From contig OZ241973.1 in the NCBI GenBank assembly GCA_965204295.1, positions 2,604,001-2,668,000 on the forward strand: 64,000 nt of DNA. The letters run 5' to 3'. The stretch's first letter is position 1; each line of letters begins with the position of its first letter. The position numbers were made by a program, and so were the translations under genes. Under the pieces are notes generated by a model. The model did not search any database. It saw nothing but the letters and a program-made list of their open reading frames with translations, and was not told where the DNA came from. Of this stretch, positions 63,521-64,000 are shown piece after piece. The DNA comes from JAWKWH01 sp965204295. Its GTDB lineage: Bacteria; Pseudomonadota; Alphaproteobacteria; Rhizobiales; Rhizobiaceae.

Positions 63521-64000
63521 ATGAAACTGAAGGAATTCGCCGGAATACTGCCCGTTGATGGAACCTCGACCGCCGATATCGAAATCTCGGGGCTTACGTC
63601 GGATTCGCGCAAAGTACGGCCCGGCTTCATGTTCGCGGCGCTGAAAGGCTCCAATGTCGACGGCGCCGCATTTGCGGCCGATGCCGCGGCGAGGGGCGCG
63701 GCCGCGATCATGGCGGCTCCGGGTTCCGTAACTTCCGCCGGAAGCGTTCCGGTGATCGTTTCCGCCGATCCGCGCAGGGCGTTGTCGTTTGCGGCGGCGC
63801 GGTTTTACGGATCCCAGCCGAAAACGATGGTCGCGGTTACGGGCACGGCGGGAAAGACATCGGTCGCGGTGTTCGCGCGGCAGGTCTGGCGACATGCGGG
63901 ATATGCGGCGGCGAGCATTGGAACCATCGGGGTCCAGGCGCCGGGCCGGGACGAACATGGTTCGCCGACCACGCCCGGTCCGGTTGAACTGCATCGGCTG
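63521..64000 (+). CDS. murE: UDP-MurNAc-tripeptide synthetase, 5' part
   Basis: 160 codons before the window ends. MurE adds the third stem residue (meso-DAP in Gram-negatives) to UDP-MurNAc-L-Ala-D-Glu. LTSDSRKVRPGFMFAALKG near 25-43, the Mur domain, and P-loop VTGTAGKTSVAVF (the motif residue normally Ser/Asn is Ala), then IGTIGVQAPG. GAGGA lies before ATG 63521. It continues the dcw cluster after ftsI. Confidence 0.93.
   Translation, partial: MKLKEFAGILPVDGTSTADIEISGLTSDSRKVRPGFMFAALKGSNVDGAAFAADAAARGAAAIMAAPGSVTSAGSVPVIVSADPRRALSFAAARFYGSQPKTMVAVTGTAGKTSVAVFARQVWRHAGYAAASIGTIGVQAPGRDEHGSPTTPGPVELHRL

Overview
The window is high-GC chromosomal DNA from an alphaproteobacterium, most likely of the order Hyphomicrobiales (Rhizobiales). 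Three things support this. The cell-cycle genes are of alphaproteobacterial type: GapR (DUF2312), a PdhS-like histidine kinase, CpdR, FtsE/FtsX and the start of the dcw cluster. A tRNA-His gene lacks the usual G-1/C73 pair, as in many alphaproteobacteria. Several gene orders are rhizobial: ftsE-ftsX-ydcF-plsC beside hpt-cpdR, argH/tlpA with lptM-lysA-DUF4175, and rnpB ahead of mraZ.

Layout. 1-5.6 kb: a truncated formylglycine-generating-enzyme-like gene, a broken VWA/CoxE-like gene, gapR, DUF1244, an N-formylglutamate amidohydrolase, DUF1036 and pyk. 5.7-8.2 kb: an ABC exporter divergent from a membrane LytTR regulator. 8.3-13.7 kb: a TPR protein, rpmJ, an SDR protein, mutL, xseA and tRNA-His. 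13.8-19.5 kb: phasin with putative PhaR operators, the PdhS-like kinase and an orphan ferric-type permease. 19.8-29.0 kb: acetoacetate-CoA ligase, an AsmA-like protein, a glutamine-synthetase-like/FAD-oxidase/SAF-oxidoreductase cluster that looks like amine catabolism, and proC. 29.2-30.5 kb: an IS630 element with clear ends and a dead transposase, plus a second transposase fragment. 30.6-37.1 kb: msrB, DUF2125, chaC, plsC, ydcF, ftsX, ftsE, hpt and cpdR. 37.1-48.9 kb: DUF4175, lysA, lptM, argH, tlpA, a 3-hydroxybutyryl-CoA dehydrogenase, etfA, etfB, a rhomboid pseudogene, a cobalamin adenosyltransferase, a HIG1-type protein and an SDR protein. 49.0-50.7 kb: a yihY pseudogene and an EamA exporter. 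50.7-59.5 kb: a decayed island holding a gluQ fragment, two broken IS5-family transposases with an IS630 piece inside one, other remnants, a frameshifted methyltransferase, an AT-rich secreted protein split at a homopolymer, an intact rnpB, and a broken Cys/Met-metabolism PLP enzyme. 59.6-64.0 kb: mraZ-rsmH-ftsL-ftsI-murE (murE runs off the end), preceded by two phased arrays of MraZ-box-like repeats.

Working together. Phasin, acetoacetate-CoA ligase, the hydroxybutyryl-CoA dehydrogenase and ETF fit a polyhydroxybutyrate/short-chain acyl-CoA lifestyle. PdhS-like kinase, CpdR, GapR, FtsEX and the dcw cluster are core cell-cycle and division functions.

The strongest theme is gene decay. At least six chromosomal genes are broken, and several breaks are single Trp codons turned into stops. 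No clearly new defence or biosynthetic system was found. The best candidates for follow-up are the dual MraZ-box arrays, the AT-rich protein behind a GC-rich signal peptide with a T7 frameshift, a CpdR lacking its receiver threonine, and the decay pattern itself.
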